DNA of 64,000 nt from Zingiber officinale (GCF_018446385.1 NC_055992.1:19314877-19378876); one strand, 5' to 3'; positions 44,718 to 56,612 are shown, numbered from the stretch's first letter. Program-made: numbers and translations. Notes: generated from the sequence alone by a model not told the origin.

Positions 44718-47700
44718 TCACTGCGAGGGGAACTTCGCCCTGGCGGCAGAGCAGATGCTGGACCCAGAGAAACTACTGTTATTGCCGTTGCTCTGACCCT
44801 GGTGGCACAGCACTGTACTAGTCGAGGTCGACGTCGTGGCATGCACCGCCGCCGCCGGAGCTGTCGACCCCTTAAGGAGGAAGTCAACCTTGGCGTATTC
44901 CTCCCTCTCGTGTCGGATCTCCTTAATCATAGCCGCCACGTCCTTCATCGTCGGCCGCTCGTCCGGCGAAACGTTGACGCACAGCAGTGCCACGCCGAGC
45001 ACCTGCAGCATTTCCTGCACCTCTGGGTCCGGCCGGCCTCTCAGGACTGGGTCGATCACCTCTACGCTCCCCTTCTTCCTCCGCACCCAGTCCACCACGT
45101 GAAGCCCGTCAGGGATCGTCGGATCGATCGGTTGCTTTCCCGTCAGCACCTCCAGCACGACCACGCCAAAGCTGTAGACGTCGCTCTTTTCGGTTATCTT
45201 CATCATGTAACCGTACTCTACAAATGCACATTCCAGATCATGTAAATTGCAGTGATACTTGGTAGAGAGACATTAAAGTTTGATGTCGATACGAACCAGG
45301 AGCAATGTAGCCATAGGAGCCAGCGACGGTGTTGGAAGACCGAGCAGGGTCTCCATCCTCGACGAGCTTCGCGAGTCCGAAATCAGCAATGTAGGCCTCG
45401 AAGTCGAGCCCGATCAGGATGTTGTTGGCCTTAATGTCTCTGTGAGCGATCGGTGGTACGCAGTCATGATGGAGGTAGGCCAGGCCTTGCGCTGCCCCCA
45501 GGATGATCTGATACCTCAAGTCCCACTCCAGCGAGAAGCCACTGCGTTCGTGGAGCAGCTCCCCGAGGCTGCCGTTGGCCATGTAATCGTACATTAGCAG
45601 CCTGGTGTTCTTGTTCCAGCAGCACCCGAGGAACCTTACGATGTTCTTGTGCCGGATTGAACCCAGCGTCCTCACCTCCGCTGAGAACGAGTCCCGTACT
45701 CTGCTGCTGTTGCAGTCTTCCTTGGCCGTCATCTTCCCCATCGAGGAGGCACTAGTCGGCCAGAGCTTCTTCACGGCGATCGCCTCTCCGTTGTCCATTT
45801 GAACGCGGTAGACCACTCCGGAGTAGCCTTTTCCGATAACATTTGCGTCCACCAGACTGCGCACAACCTGTTCGACGGAAAAGTTGAGCTTTTGAAAGGG
45901 GGTGAATTGCCACGGCCAAGACATCTCCCCGCCCATCTCCGTGTCGTCGTCGTCGCCCTTCCCGCCTCCAATTCTCTTCACCCGTATTACTCCAATCATC
46001 CCAACCACCATCGCCACTGTGGCAGTGACGAGCAAGGCTATCGCCAACTTCAACTGGTGCATCCTTCTGCTCTCAGCTTCAGCCTTAATAATCGGCCGGC
46101 CATTGGCATCCAGCGTCACGAAGCACACGTCTCCGCCGTGTGTGCAGAGGCCTTGATTGCCGGCGAGGTCGGAAGCAGAGAGTTGGCGGAAGAGCTTGGT
46201 ATCGGGGAGGTAGCCGGTGAAGTTGTTGTTGGAGACGTTCAGCGTCACCAAGTTCTCTAGCCCAGCAAGCGGAGTCAGACTTCCGTCCAGCATGTTGTAG
46301 GAGAGGTCGAGCAGCGAGAGTTTGCTGAGCGCCGAAATCTTCTCTGGGATTGATCCGGTAAGCGCATTCCTGCTCAGGTTAAGGGCAATGTCAAGACCTT
46401 CAATGAGGCAGATCTCGGGAGGGATGCCGCCAGAGAGCTGATTGCTGCTAAGGTCAATGAATTCGAGATTGGAGCATTGGCCTAGCGAAGGAGGTATCGC
46501 GCCGGAGAGCGAATTGCCACATAGCATGAGCTTGCTCATGGAAGCCAGCTTCCCGAAGCTACCGGGAATTTGCCCTGTGAGCTGGTTTAGCGAGAGGTCG
46601 AGCACCTGCAGCCTGGTGATCAAAGACAATGAATCAGGGATGGCGCCGGAGAGCGTGTTGTTGCTGAGGTCGGCCATCTGGAGCTGAGAGCAGTTGCCTA
46701 TGGAGGCCGGAATAGGGCCCGTGAGGCGGTTGCCGGAGAGGTCGAGGAAGTCTAGGTTCATGAGCCCGCCGATCTCCGCCGGGATGAAGCCAGCAATGCG
46801 GTTGCTGCCAAGGCGGAGCCGGATTAGGGAGGCGCACTGGCCAATCTCCGCTGGTATCGGGCCGGAGATGTCGTTGGAGAGCAGCAGGAGTTTGGTGAGG
46901 TTGGGGAGGAGGAAGAGGCCGGGAGGGATGGGTCCAGTCAAATGGTTGTGTGAAAAGTCAAGCGCCTGGAGGTTGGAGAGCGAGGCGAAGGAGGGGGGAA
47001 TGGCGCCCTCCAGCTGGTTCTCCCAGGCGAAGAAGACGGTGAGCGACTTGAGCGCCGACAGACCGGCGGGGATAAGACCGGAGATCTGGTTGGTGTCGAG
47101 TTGCAGCTGCGTAAGCGAAGTGAGGTTGGCGAGTGAAGGCGGGATCGAGCCGGAGATGTTGTTGTCGCTCAGCATGAGCTCCTCCAGGTTGGTGAGCGCA
47201 CCCAAAGACGTAGGGATGGCGCCTGAGATGGAGTTGATGGAAATGTCGATGGTCTGCAAGGAAGCAAGGCCGCCGAAATCCTCCGGGATGCGGCCGGAGA
47301 GCGCGTTCTGCCATAGGAGAAGCCGCTCGAGCTTCGACAACCGTCCTATCGTCGCCGGCAATGGTCCGGAGAGCGAGTTCTCGTAGAGATAGAGGTTGAC
47401 GAGGGAAGAGCAGTTCCCGAGCTCCGGCGGGATGGAGCCGGATAGCATGGTAGTGTATATGGACAAGGTTTGGAGGTTGGCGAGCCGTCCGAACGAGGCC
47501 GGAATGGGGCCAGAGACCTTGGTGTCCGCGAGGCCGAGGACGGTGAGGTTGGCGCAGAGAGAGAGGGAGTCAGGAATCGGCCCGGAGAGGTCGCGGTTGC
47601 CGCCGGCGCGGAACGTCTCGAGGAGTGAGAGATTGCCAAGGGCGACTGGGATGGGGCCGGAGAGCCGGTTGTCGAAGAGTATGAGGTGACGTAGCTCCGC

Positions 47701-48240
47701 TGCAGCTCCGAGGTCATCCGGGATGGAACCAGAGAGCTGATTGGAGTTGAGTATGAGCGAGGAGAGCGAAGGGAGGCGGCCGAGGGCCGCAGGGATGCCG
47801 CCGGAGAGGGAGTTGGAGCTGAGGTCTAGCACAGCGAGGAAGGAGCAGTCGCCGAAGTCAGGCGGGATGGCGCCGGTGAGGTTAGCGTCGGAGACAACAA
47901 AGGCGGCGAGGCTGGGGAGCGCGGCGCAGAGGCCGGCAGGGAGGGAGATGGCCAGGGGAAGCGACTGGATAGCGACGGCCGAGACAGAGCCTGCGGCGTT
48001 GCAGGTGACATGGCTCCACTTGCAGGGCGTGGCATGGGCCGGGTTCCAGTCCGGCAGCGCGGCTGCAGAGGAGTTGATCCACTGGTAAAGCGCAGCGACT
48101 TCCTGATTAGCTGGAACCAGAGACGGCAATGAGAATAGCATTAGAAGGAAGTAGAAGCGTGGAAGAAGCAGCAGACGGCTGCGCTGGAGGAGGAGGAGGA
48201 GGAGGAGGCGGAGGTGGTTCTGCTGCCTCGACCTCGGCAT
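44718..48240 (-). CDS. LRR receptor-like kinase, RGFR/RGI-type
   Basis: Join of 48240-45297 and 45217-44718, with a 79-bp intron (45296-45218) splitting the APE motif, 1,147 residues. A hydrophobic leader (about 1-44) is followed by a long LRR region (about 108-675) with more than 20 LxxLxLSxNxLSGxIP repeats, a membrane helix (about 731-753) and a kinase. Visible: P-loop GKGYSGVV (about 803), VKK lysine (about 820), HRDIKANN (about 931), DFG (about 954). The kinase text NVIGKGYSGVVYR and FLGCCWNKNTRLL closely fits the Arabidopsis RGF-receptor group, which perceives root meristem growth factor peptides at the plasma membrane. An upstream in-frame GTG is not used; the ATG at 48240 is the start. 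Appears intact. Confidence 0.92.
48187..48211 (-). repeat. (CTC)n repeat coding for a Leu run
   Basis: A GAG/CTC triplet run inside the first exon of the kinase encodes consecutive leucines of the signal peptide, likely variable in length between individuals. Confidence 0.8.
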
Positions 48241-49140
48241 CCTCAAAACCTCCTCGGCTTCAAATCCCAACTCGCTCGCTCTCCCCCCGGTGAGTTTCTG
48301 CTGTCTCACTCTTATTTTGCATTGGGTCTCTCCCTCTCTTTTCCTCTCCTCTCTCTCTCCTTCCCTATTTTAAGCTGCCGATCAAAACGGAGGATCAAAA
48401 TCGAGCTTGACTCGAGCGAGCTCGTTGCCAGCCAGAATGGATCCCGTCCATGGCGCTCGCACAGCCCTCTGCTTCAGCCAGACACGGAGCATCTTGACGC
48501 ACGCAGCAGCAGCCAAGTCTTTATAATTAATTATGCGAGAGACAGAGAGATTTAAAAAGAAAAGTGAGCAGCGAGAAAAGTAAATGGTTACCGCAAGCTG
48601 CTTGCTGTGTAGGGTTTATATTGTTATTTGCGGGACTAATCCGTTGGCTACGCCTGGGACTTCGGGCGGGGGCCTTGTTTTCGTAATGACACTGCAGACA
48701 AGTAATAAACAGGGAGTGGGTGAAATGACAGTGGGGTGTGGGTTTTAGAGCATTAGTCGACAGTTTATTGCATTGAGTTGGGATCTGTTTATTTTTTAAG
48801 TGAACCGAGTGCGTGGGATGAACCGGGATTCGATGGGTGTCCGGTCTGTCTGGTCGAGTTATTCGGAGAGGGAGACTCGTGCACCTGTCGTCACGTCAAT
48901 TAAGTAGGTTGGAAAAACTGGAACATTTAGTTTTTAAATATCCATGTATGGCAGATGAGAAATTAACTATACATGATATAGAAGATGTCCGTCTGCATAC
49001 GAATACTTTGGATTTGTGACTACAAATAGATATCTTGTCTTATTTTCTGTGATCCATCTGGTATGGAAAGTAAGTGATAGTAGTTTTTTTAACTGTTGAA
49101 TTATGAATAAATTATAAGTGTATAAATTAATATATACATT
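48241..49140. other. Promoter side of the receptor kinase
   Basis: On the minus strand a GA-rich tract (48330-48365) lies in the likely 5' leader. No certain TATA box was chosen. The rest is AT-rich with no gene seen. Confidence 0.45.
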
Positions 49141-50110
49141 GATGCGGTGACGAGGGGTCCATCTTGAGAAAGATCTTCGACATAATAAAGGTCAAAGTCA
49201 AGACGGTTAACGCCTCTATCACAGGTTGGCCGGGCAAGTGGTTCGTCCGACCAAGATATGAAAGGTCCGATCCGACATCATCACTAACTTGGCCACTAAC
49301 TGAGCCAAAACGCTCAAGACAGGAATGAACGCCAAGTGTAGCAGGCCGTGCGACTACCTCGCTTGGCCTTACATCAATGACCAGATCAGCAGAGTAGAGT
49401 CATGGTCGAGCGAACCACACGCGGACAACACTTCTGCAGTCGAGCGGCTATCCCGTTCGATCTAGACACGTGCAGTAACCGAACAATGGAAGTATCGGCC
49501 AAGCGCCTATCCCACTCAGTCAAGTAGTAAATTCATCAACCAGATAACGGAGACTCTAGCCGAGCGGCCATCCCGCTTGGCCCCACAACGAACGACATGG
49601 ACAGGGAACTCTCAACCGAGCGGGCATCCCGTTCGGTTGAGCAACAGACACCAAGGGATATCCTTCAACATCCTTTTGGGAGTTAGTGTCACCGACGGGC
49701 CGCATTGTCAGGCAAAAGATCGTACGACGGAAGCTTCCACTGTCACTTCAGAGATTTACTCGGCTCGTTAAGGTATTGTGTCAAGGGCACTTTACCGACA
49801 TGACTATTCACGGAAGATTTGGGACAATACGCCCGCTTTAAGAAGCGTGCGCACACGCTACAGGAACCCTATATAAAGGGGGGGTCCAGGCATCGATGGA
49901 TGTATACTTTTCTCACGATCTCTACAGTTGCGCTATAGTTTTCGTTGCATCTTGCTTCGCGGGAGGCTGACTTAAGCATCGGAGGGTCATCGTCGGAATC
50001 CCTTCCCTGGCTCGGCACTGACACTACTTGTATTGCATGCAGACACGGAGTCCCTCGGAGGCAGGAGCGCAACGCCCCCAACATCCACCTCCCCGATTTT
50101 TGGACAGGAT
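49141..50110 (+). repeat. Gypsy-like LTR relic with CGAGCGG repeats
   Basis: Repeated phrases such as CGAGCGG(C/G)CATCCCG(C/T)T occur about four times at 49442-49640, each partly self-complementary. A TATA box (CTATATAAAGG, about 49870) and GGCTGACTTAAGCATCGGAGG (near 49966) follow. The layout matches the other three Gypsy-like relics. The ends are not certain and no coding region adjoins. Confidence 0.5.
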
Positions 50111-50309
50111 GATACATGATATTAGAAGTGTATTCGGATATGAATATAAATCATTTTTAACACCTATATATATAATCAGCACACTTTTATGTAAGTGGCG
50201 GTGGATGATGTTCGGCGTTAACAATCTAATATAGCCAAAATCTTTTTTTTTTTAATCTCTTTGATTTGCATGCAACAACTCTCTTCTCTCTCATTTAATT
50301 ACATATAAG

Positions 50310-50845
50310 ATGGTATTGGTTTCTACGAACCAACACTAAGATGGTGTTGGTACCACCATCCACCTTGGTGTTGGTTTGTAAAAATCAACACCACCCCTTA
50401 GTGCTGGTTTGTAGGGTGCTGGTTTTTACAAACGAATACCACCTTGGTGTTAGCACCGCTAAAACAACATCATCACCATGGTGTTGGCTTGTAGATACTA
50501 ACACAAATGTGATGTTGATTTTTACAAATCAGTACCAAGTCTTGTCACTTGGTATTGGTTTACAGACCAAGTGTTGATTTCTACACACCAGCATCATGTG
50601 GTGCTAAAGACCAACATCAACACCAACACATTGGAGTTAGTCTTTAAAAACTAACACTAAAGTAGAAACCAGCACCAATGTGGTGTTGGTTTCTACAAAC
50701 CAGCAACAAGGTGGATGGTGCTAGTTTAGTGGTGTCAGCACCAACTTGATGCTAGTTTTTACAAATCATCACCACCTTTATGCTGGTTTGGTTGTGCCAG
50801 CACCACTATTGTATTGGTTCGTAGAAACTAGCATCACCCTATATG
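50310..50845. repeat. Dense alternating inverted repeats (ACCAACACC/GGTGTTGGT)
   Basis: About 20 copies of GGTG(T/C)TGGTTT and its reverse complement alternate in both orientations, often spaced to make 25-30 bp hairpins around TACAAACC. This resembles the subterminal repeat zone of a DNA transposon. No termini or coding DNA could be assigned. Confidence 0.7.
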
Positions 50846-51311
50846 CAATCAAAAGAGAGCGATGACACAAAGATCGAGGAATTACCCTTTTATGTGATAA
50901 CTAGTCTCAATTTTCTATTTTTTTTCTCTCAATAGTGTGGGGGTAGTAGTGGGCATGGACAACCCCACAAAGGGGCAAGGGGATGGGTCATAGAGGCTCC
51001 CATTTCCCCTTCTCTGTCGTGCTACTCCTACTCAGCAGAGTGTCCGTGATAGCGATTGGGTGTCACTCAGTTCCCCATAACCACCAGTGCTTGGTGGATA
51101 TCACTGTCAAACCGTTGTATCTTGGGAAACAGACGACCCGAGTAAGCCTCGAAGCACAGCCGGATGTGGAAGCGAATCAGTTTCAAGGAAACTACGACTC
51201 TCGCAGGCCTCGATCAGTTTCCCCGATCGATCTCTTCGTCCGCCCGATCGAGCTGTCTGCTCGTCCGGTCTATCTTTCGCTAGACCTTTCTACTCGCCCG
51301 GACTACCTTTA
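50846..51311. other. Intergenic, no recognised gene
   Basis: Mixed-composition DNA leading into the minisatellite. No supported coding frame. Confidence 0.45.
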
Positions 51312-51590
51312 GAGTGCTCTGTCAAGACTGCTCTGTCAAGACTGCTATGTTAAAACCTGCTCTGTCAAGACTGCTCTGTCAAGACTGTTCTGTCAAGACC
51401 TTCTCTGTCGACTGCTTTGTCAAGACTGCTTTGTCAAGACTGCTCTGTCAAGACTGCTCTGTCAAGACCTGCTCTGCCAAGACTACTCTGTCAAGACCTG
51501 CTCTGTAAAGATAGCTTTGTCAAGACTGCTCTGTCAAGACTTGCTTTGTCAAGACCCGCTCTGTCAAGACCTGCTTTGTCGCTCTGCAAC
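51312..51590. repeat. Minisatellite, unit CTCTGTCAAGACTG
   Basis: About 18 copies of a 14-15 bp unit (CTCTGTCAAGAC followed by TG or CTG) with small variants. Open frames on both strands are a by-product of the repeat. It lies just upstream of C2, perhaps within its worn 5' LTR, which would end at TTCTAACA near 51786. Confidence 0.85.
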
Positions 51591-51815
51591 GTAGACCTGC
51601 AGCTCAGCCGATCTGCCCGTTCGACAACCCAGTCTGCTTTTGTATACGTAACAAAAACTAGCCCCTGCTGGCAGCCTGAGATCATTCGCTTAGGTCATCT
51701 CTATTGTAAGTTGAATTTAAATTCTGTGTAATTTTAAATTCAGCTAATTCTCCCAAAATCTCCGGCAGCAGATTATTTTTTCTAACAATCTTGAAATAGA
51801 TTCGATTCTGTTGAG

Positions 51816-53742
51816 ATGGGCATAGAACGGAATGTTTAGGTGCAACAGACTCAACACGTGCAGGCCCCCTCCGCCCCAATTGAAACTGTGTCAATTAACC
51901 ATGGGGGAAAACCAGAGAAGTTCAGTGGACTGAACTTCAAGAGGTGGCTGTTGGAGCAATCCCAATGGTCCGCGAGACCATGTGTTTTGGTGTTTGGGCA
52001 AAGGGTTTAAGTTAGGTTCACCCTTGTATTTGATATGTGTATTTGAGTTATGCAGGTTTGCAGGATACACATGTGACTCAGGTTGATGGCTTCGGGTCCG
52101 GTGAAGGATGGAGCATCCGAGGGACCGTGGACAAGGCAGCGAGGGCAAGGGCCGAGGGAAGCGACTTCGAGGCATACGCGAAGGATGGCATTGGGGACGA
52201 GCCGCGGGCTTGAATGCATCCGAGGGACGAGAGCCAAAGGAAGTAGGCTTGAAGGCAAGAGGTCAAAGCTGCAAAGGAAGCGTCAAATGAGTCGTAAGGG
52301 TGAGGGTACGAGTGCATGAGAGATTGTACTCGGAGTAAAATCCTAGTTTTAGGGGTTCACTGTAGCGACACTGTAGCAGTACTGTAGTGCTACTGTAGCA
52401 GGACTGTAGCAGTCGACTGCATGTTTTAGCAGTCGATTGATGCAATCGACTAGAGCAGTCGACTGGCAGCGAACAGAATGTCTCTGTTCGTATGGAATCG
52501 AGCCGTTGGGATGTAACGGTCGAATTTCCACTGAGGGCAGTCGACTGCATGTTTTGGCAGTCGACTGGTAGGCGGGGTTTTCAATCCGCGGCCTATATAA
52601 CCAAAGCTTGGGAGCTTGGTTAGAGTTGACGAAATAGAGGTGGTTAACCCCTATTAGTAGTCTACCTGTGCCCTAGCTTGTAAGAAGTTCTTGTGAGAGT
52701 TGTGGTGAAGTTTCTCCATCCACAAGGAGCTACGTGAGCTAGCCGGAGGTCTTCCGGGGAGTAATCCACCGACGGATAGGGATCGTCCACCTTACGGACA
52801 CGCCGTGGAGTAGGAGCTTTATCTCCGAACCACGTAAATGATCGTGTAGCTTGGTTTGCATTCTTTCCTTTAGTATTTAGCTTTCTACTTGCTTTGTTTG
52901 CATTTCCGCTTGCGCACTAACATTGTAGAAAGAAGCGCTTATTTGGGGGCGCCGTCTATCCAACCCCCCTTCAAGCCGGCCGTCCGATCCCCAACAAGTG
53001 GCAGTAGAAGATGGTCTTCTACCTGACCACACTCAACTTGGCTTGGTTCTTGACCGAAGACCCTCCCAAGCGTGCTGAGGATGCTGATACGTAGACCATC
53101 AGTGCAGTGGAGGCATGGACTCATTCTGAGTTCCTTTACCGAAACTACATCCTCAACTGCCTTACCGACTCGTTGTACGTTGTGTATAGCATGAAGAGAA
53201 CGACTAAGGAGCTGTGAGAGTTCCTGAACAAGAGGTACAAGACGGAGGATGCAGGGGTCAAGAAGTTCATCGTGGGTCGATTCTTGGACTACAAGATGGT
53301 TGACTCCAAGACAGTGATCAGCCAAGTCCAGGAGCTTCAGATGATCTTGCACGAGATCTACTGAGAAGGGATGGTTTTGAGTGAAACCTTCCAGGTGACT
53401 GCTATCATTGAGAAGCTGCCTCCCGACTGGAAGGATTTCAAGAACTACCTGAAGCACAAGCAGAAGGAGATGAATGTGGAGGAACTCATTGTTCGACTTC
53501 GCATCGAGGAAGACAACAAGAGTTCAGAGAGAAAACTGTTCTCTCAAGCTACTATGAAAGCCAACGTGGTCGAGCACGGTCAAAGCTCGAAACGAAAGAA
53601 TCCTAAATCTTCCAAGATGGGACCCAGAGGAGTCATCAAGAAAAAGAAGTTCTATGGGAAGTGCTTCAATTGTGACCGAGTGGGTCACAAATCTTCGGAG
53701 TGCAGGAAGCCGAAGAAGAAGCAGGAGGCTAACCTGAACTAG
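51816..53742 (+). pseudogene. C2 gag, split by a solo LTR
   Basis: The N-terminus (KPEKFSGLNFKRW) is at 51905-51948 and the sequence resumes at 53003 with KMVFYLTTLNLA-like text. Stops occur near 51834, 53090, 53216 and 53361. From 53371 the frame is open and ends with a CCHC knuckle, CFNCDRVGHKSSEC, near 53665-53705. A TAG follows ANLN. Confidence 0.82.
51949..52996 (+). repeat. Solo LTR with CAGTCGACTG palindromes, inside C2 gag
   Basis: Runs from TGTTGGAGCAATCC to CCCCAACA (1,048 bp). The target duplication GTGGC is at 51944-51948 and 52998-53002, with one extra A at the right junction. U3 has five ACTGTAGC-type repeats (52365-52420), then CAGTCGACTG palindromes and variants at about 52410-52567, then a TATA box (CTATATAA, about 52593). 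Removing it restores the C2 gag frame. Confidence 0.85.
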
Positions 53743-54253
53743 GGACCAGAAATAGACGACCTCTGCGCTGTGGTCTCTGAGTTGAACCTAATTGGTTTAA
53801 ACCCGCAGCAATGGTGGATCAATACTGGAGCCACTAGACATATCTACTGCAATAAGGAACTGCTTCACAACTTTAAAGAAGTCACTGGAGACAAGTTGTT
53901 CATGGGGAACTCAGCAATCTCGGACATCATGGGCCAAGGAAAAGTGGTGATGAAGATGACCTCGGGCAAGGACCTTACTCTGAATAATGTGTTGTATGTT
54001 CCGGAGATTTGGAAGAATCTAGTATCCGGATCATTGTTAAGCAAGCATGACTTTCACATTGTCTTTGAGTCGGACAAAGTTGTATTATCCAAGAATGGAG
54101 TATTTGTAGGAAGGGGCTATGTATCTAATGGGTTGTTTAAACTCAATGTAATGATGATTAGGCCTAAGATAAATAGAACTGAAAGCTCTTCCACTTATAT
54201 GCTTGAGTCTTCGTGTTTGTGGCATGGTAGATTAGGACATGTTAACTACGATG
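53743..54253 (+). pseudogene. C2 protease and GAG-pre-integrase segment
   Basis: The protease motif reads WWINTGATRH. The catalytic Asp of D(S/T)GA is replaced by Asn, a GAT to AAT change, so the enzyme is dead. The segment goes on to LYVPEIWKNLVS and the pre-integrase text LWHGRLGHVNYDV, where the second solo LTR inserts. Confidence 0.82.
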
Positions 54254-55946
54254 TGATAGATCGAATAGAGATGGAGAATATACATTACACCTTTTAAAAC
54301 TTCTCTTTTTCTTTGAAAGTAGAGTTGTGCACAATAGAAAGTAAAGAGAAAGACAAACTTGTTTACTTCGTTCGGAGTCTAGGTCGACTCTTACTCGAAG
54401 GCCCGCGATCCTTGATCGCACCGATGGGCAATCTACTATAACCCTTCTTCCCAAAATCCTCGGAAAGAAGCAGAACGTACAAAATGAGCAAGATAGTAAC
54501 AACCTACTATCTTGCTTAAGTTAATTACAATGCAAGCTAATAAAATATACCGACAAGTAATAGAGTTGAAGCTTTGGTCGGCACTATCGGACGGAGTGAC
54601 TTGCAGAGCTGATGAAGACTTGTAGCATGAGTAGCTTGCAGAACAGAACTTCAGTCGATCAGAAAGTGTTACACAGCCTCAAACCTCGAGCCTCTTTTTA
54701 TAGGTGTAATGGACGTTCGGCCGATCGATCCCTCTGTTCGGTCGACCGAACCAGCTCCCTTCCTTCCTAGCTGGAGTCTGACGTTGGCTCGATCTTCTGG
54801 CATTAATTGCTAATTAAGGGTCTGGTCGACCGACCCCTTTGTTCGGTCAACCGAATAAGCTCCTTCCATATTCGTCGAGATTTGCCGAGATTCGCATTTA
54901 CTGTACATTTAATATTGATCGTTCGATCGACCGATCCGTGTAGTTTCCTTCTGCTCCTGATCGTTGTTGTCTGTGCTGAGTCATCAGGGTTCGGTGGGCA
55001 GATCCTACGATTCGGTCGACCGATCATGGATTGATCGAACTCGGTCTGTTCTGGTCTGATCTGAACACTACTTTGATCTCTTCTTCTTCGGTCGACCGAT
55101 CCTCCGGTTCGGTCAATCGATCCAGCTAGACCTATAACACAGTATTAGACAAAAAAGAATCCTGCAAAATAGATGTTAGCACAGTAATAATATTATAATG
55201 CATGAGTAATATAAAAGATAGTAGAATTGTCTTGATCTCAACTTTGAAACCATCCCAATTTCTTCAGTTGGATCAACGACCTTAGGTTGTTCCCTGCAGG
55301 AATCCGACCTCATTGTCGCTCCGCTAGTTGTTTACCTCAACTTACCTGCCAAACATGGTCCTCCAGACATGTTTGGACTTTGCCTGTTCAGTGTCTGATC
55401 ACCTGATCTACTAAGACATTTCCTGCAATACTATATTAGCCAACGCAATAATAGTAATACAGAATATAATGGTAAACCTAATCCTAGATTTACCGAGATC
55501 CGCTGGTCCGGTCGACCGCGCGCGGTCGGCCGGAAACCATCCTATCAACTTTTCTTGGAGTTCACTTTTCCAAGACTTCTCGTTACCTAAGTTATCTCCC
55601 CCTAGGGTTTTCTCCGCCTGACTTCACTCATAAAACTCAGTATTCGGCTACTCAGGGATCATGTCTTCCAAACCTATCCACCTGGCTTCCACGATATACC
55701 GAGATTTCCCTTGCCTCAGTATTCGACTACTCAAGGATCAGGTCCTCCAGACCTATTCACCTGGCTTCCACGATATACCGAGTTTTCCTTGCCTAGCCTC
55801 CAACTAGGACTTCCCTTACCTAGCCTCCAACTAGGACTTCCCTTGCCTAGCCTACAACTAGGACTTCCCTAGATCAAGCTCCATACTTAAGCATACTTAA
55901 ACATATTTGTCTAACATTAAAACCTTAGAGGTCGATTGCACCAACA
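54254..55946 (-). repeat. Solo LTR with TCGGTCGACCGA palindromes, inside C2
   Basis: Minus orientation, 1,693 bp: TGTTGGTGCAATCGACC at 55946 to TCGATCTATCA at 54254. The duplication CGATG is exact (54249-54253, 55947-55951). Its R/U5 part (about 54300-54430) is homologous to the LTR of element B, with shared GATCAAGGATCGCGGGCC and the same TCGATCTATCA end. U3 carries about six TCGGTCGACCGA-type palindromes (54730-55120), then a TATA box (TATAAAAAG, minus, about 54694-54702). A tandem block with CTAGCCTCCAACTAGGACTT lies at 55790-55870. Confidence 0.85.
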
Positions 55947-55951
55947 CGATG

Positions 55952-56490
55952 TATTGCGTAGATTAATTATTATGCAAAGCATACCTACATTCCACCTTAA
56001 CCCAAAACACAAGTGTGAGATTTGTGTTGAAACGAAAATGATAAGGTCATCCTTTCAACATATTGAAAGAAGTAATGAACCACTTGACCTAATCCACACT
56101 GATGTGTGCGACCTAAAAGATACACCAACACGTGGTGGTAATAAATACTTTATCACTTTTGTAGATGACAACATAAAATATTGTTATGTGTATCTTCTCA
56201 AAAGTAAGGATGAAGCTATAGAGAAATTTGCTCTCTATAAGAATGAGGTTGAAAACCAACTTAATAGGAAAATTAAGGTGGTTCAAAGTGACCAAGGAGG
56301 TGAATATATATCACCGTTTGCTGAGTTGTGTATTAAACATGGGATCAGACACAAAACAACAGCTCCTCATACTCCTCAGCAAAATAGAGTTGTTGAGCGA
56401 AAAAATCAAACTATAAAGGAGATGATGAATGCTCTTCTATTGAGCTCTGGATTGCCAGAGTCCATGGGAGGGGGGGGAGGGAAGTTGTGT
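55952..56490 (+). pseudogene. C2 integrase
   Basis: After the solo LTR the frame gives the zinc-ligand text CEICVETK and the core motifs DLIHTDVCD, VQSDQGGEY and QQNRVVERKNQTIKEM. All three acidic D,D-35-E positions appear present. A poly-G expansion near 56467 shifts the frame and ends it. Confidence 0.82.
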
Positions 56491-56612
56491 TAACAGCTAA
56501 TTACCTTTTAAATAAGGTACCCTGGAAGAAAATAGATAAGAGCCCTTATGAGTTATGGAATGGAAGACAATCGTCCTACAAATAGTTACGAATATGGAGG
56601 TGTTTTGCCAAA

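Noticed and set aside
44802-48088. Many plus-strand frames over the receptor kinase
   Set aside because: Shadows of the GC-rich LRR exon on the other strand.
48241-48309. GTG start for the receptor kinase
   Set aside because: The ATG at 48240 directly precedes the signal peptide; the extra residues look like leader sequence.
51312-51590. CRISPR-like spaced repeats
   Set aside because: The unit is a continuous 14-15 bp tandem repeat without unique spacers, in a plant-type genome.
51314-51731. Open frames across the minisatellite on both strands
   Set aside because: They come from the repeat unit being stop-free; no start context or homology.
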